The translations under genes and the position numbers were made by a program. Positions 63,430 to 64,000 of a DNA stretch of 64,000 bases are shown here, in pieces (the stretch's first letter is position 1; each line of letters starts with the position of its first letter). The stretch is taken from assembly GCF_001027925.1 (NCBI RefSeq), contig NZ_LECT01000024.1, positions 1 to 64,000 of the forward strand. Reading direction: 5' to 3'. This DNA comes from Rhodopirellula islandica (GTDB lineage: Bacteria; Planctomycetota; Planctomycetia; Pirellulales; Pirellulaceae). The notes beneath the pieces were generated by a model. That model was not told the DNA's origin and ran no database searches. It saw nothing but the letters and a program-made list of their open reading frames with translations.

Positions 63430-64000
63430 TCACTTGGTTGCAGAGAATGTTTGACGCGTTGTTGAGAACATCGCCAGTCCCGCGATGATTGCTCCCAGGA
63501 CCGCGCCGGAGAGGTGGGATTCGACCAGCGGTTGAAACCCTTCGGCGTTGACGAAGAGGATTTCGCCGGTAGTGAATTCGTAGCCAAGCTTGGCGAGGAG
63601 CAAGATTCCGGCGGCGGACCAGAAACAGGTGAACGTGCGGTCTCGGTCGGCGACTGATTGGCGGATTTGGTTGGCGAGGAACCAAACAAACAATCCCGTG
63701 TCGATTCCGCTCAGGCCTCGGTAGGTGGTGACGTTTTGGCACATGAACAGGATGGTCGCGGAGATACCAACTGACATCGCGATGAGTGCGATGGGAAAGA
63801 ACCGTGGGGTTTGTCTTTCACAAGTGGCACCCAAGACCGCGAACATCAGCAAGTCCCAAAACAAATGACCGCCGCCGAAGTGGGTGAGGTGACCGGACAG
63901 AAGACGCCACGATTGCCCGGAATCGACGGAGGCAAAGTCCAATTGCAAACCAGCGGTCAGGCTGGGGAAGGCGAACGCCGCGATGGCGATGGCTGACACC
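63430..64000 (-). CDS. Rhombosortase-like intramembrane serine protease (5' end outside window)
   Basis: At least 190 residues; the frame is open to the window edge, so the start may lie beyond it (a GTG at 63999 is possible). Hallmarks of rhombosortases are present: LSGHLTHFGGGHLFWDLLMF near 33-52, the catalytic Ser in TYRGLSGIDTGLFVW near 93, and the catalytic His in ESHLSGAVLGAI near 160. Six or so membrane segments are predicted from hydrophobic runs. Rhombosortases cleave and process proteins with GlyGly-CTERM-type tails at the envelope. The C-terminus (MFSTTRQTFSATK) is complete. Confidence 0.85.
   Translation of the reverse strand, partial: VSAIAIAAFAFPSLTAGLQLDFASVDSGQSWRLLSGHLTHFGGGHLFWDLLMFAVLGATCERQTPRFFPIALIAMSVGISATILFMCQNVTTYRGLSGIDTGLFVWFLANQIRQSVADRDRTFTCFWSAAGILLLAKLGYEFTTGEILFVNAEGFQPLVESHLSGAVLGAIIAGLAMFSTTRQTFSATK

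Overview
The window looks like a chromosomal segment of a Pirellulaceae planctomycete, most likely Rhodopirellula or a close relative. The evidence is taxon-typical families: a DUF1549/DUF1553 cytochrome protein next to a DUF1501 Tat protein, a large cytochrome c/propeller protein, an ECF sigma factor with a FecR-like partner, an SHD1/YHYH protein, and many secreted proteins with Sec or Tat signals. Intergenic DNA is rich in small palindromic repeats. Genes are mostly solitary or in pairs. No prophage, classical insertion sequence or CRISPR array was seen.

1-14.9 kb: a two-partner secretion cassette. A very large exoprotein (TpsA, 2635 aa: haemagglutinin TPS domain, 18 propeller-like repeats, four MBG domains) faces its divergent Omp85-type transporter (TpsB), and an exported TPR protein lies downstream of the exoprotein. 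The cassette lies between two pieces of a broken second copy of the 3' part of comM (794-863 and 12466-12673), and similar intergenic repeat blocks lie outside these pieces. The intact comM follows at 13318-14859.

15-31 kb: a small membrane protein, a lipoprotein hydrolase with a long extra C-terminal region, a giant membrane protein with a polar low-complexity region, a conserved HTH protein, aspartate-semialdehyde dehydrogenase followed by a PII-like protein, a RadC-like protein, a HIT hydrolase, a tandem-repeat block, a Cys-rich lipoprotein and an unknown soluble protein.

31.3-35.7 kb: accessory zone after tRNA-Asn: a CcbP-like protein, a zeta-type toxin/antitoxin pair with a clear palindromic operator, a macro-domain-like protein divergent from a DEDDh exonuclease, and an overlapping low-molecular-weight phosphatase-like protein.

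35.7-46.4 kb: ThuA-like Tat protein, dihydroorotate dehydrogenase with an unusual active-site loop, two unknown genes, an esterase/SMP-30 fusion, then an operon of ECF sigma factor, FecR-like regulator, secreted protein and SHD1/YHYH/PEBP protein.

46.8-64 kb: secreted or surface catabolic genes: dihaem cytochrome/propeller protein, DUF5658-like membrane protein, DUF1549/1553-DUF1501 pair, DODA-type dioxygenase, S15 peptidase, metallophosphoesterase, glycoside-hydrolase-like protein and a rhombosortase-like protease running off the window edge.

At least five dispersed repeat families are visible: a comM-associated intergenic block, a roughly 125-bp element with GCAGGTCGGCAG ends, a 117-bp palindrome with CTGTCA ends, a 72-bp element, and short CTTGGGTT/AACCCAAG hairpins.
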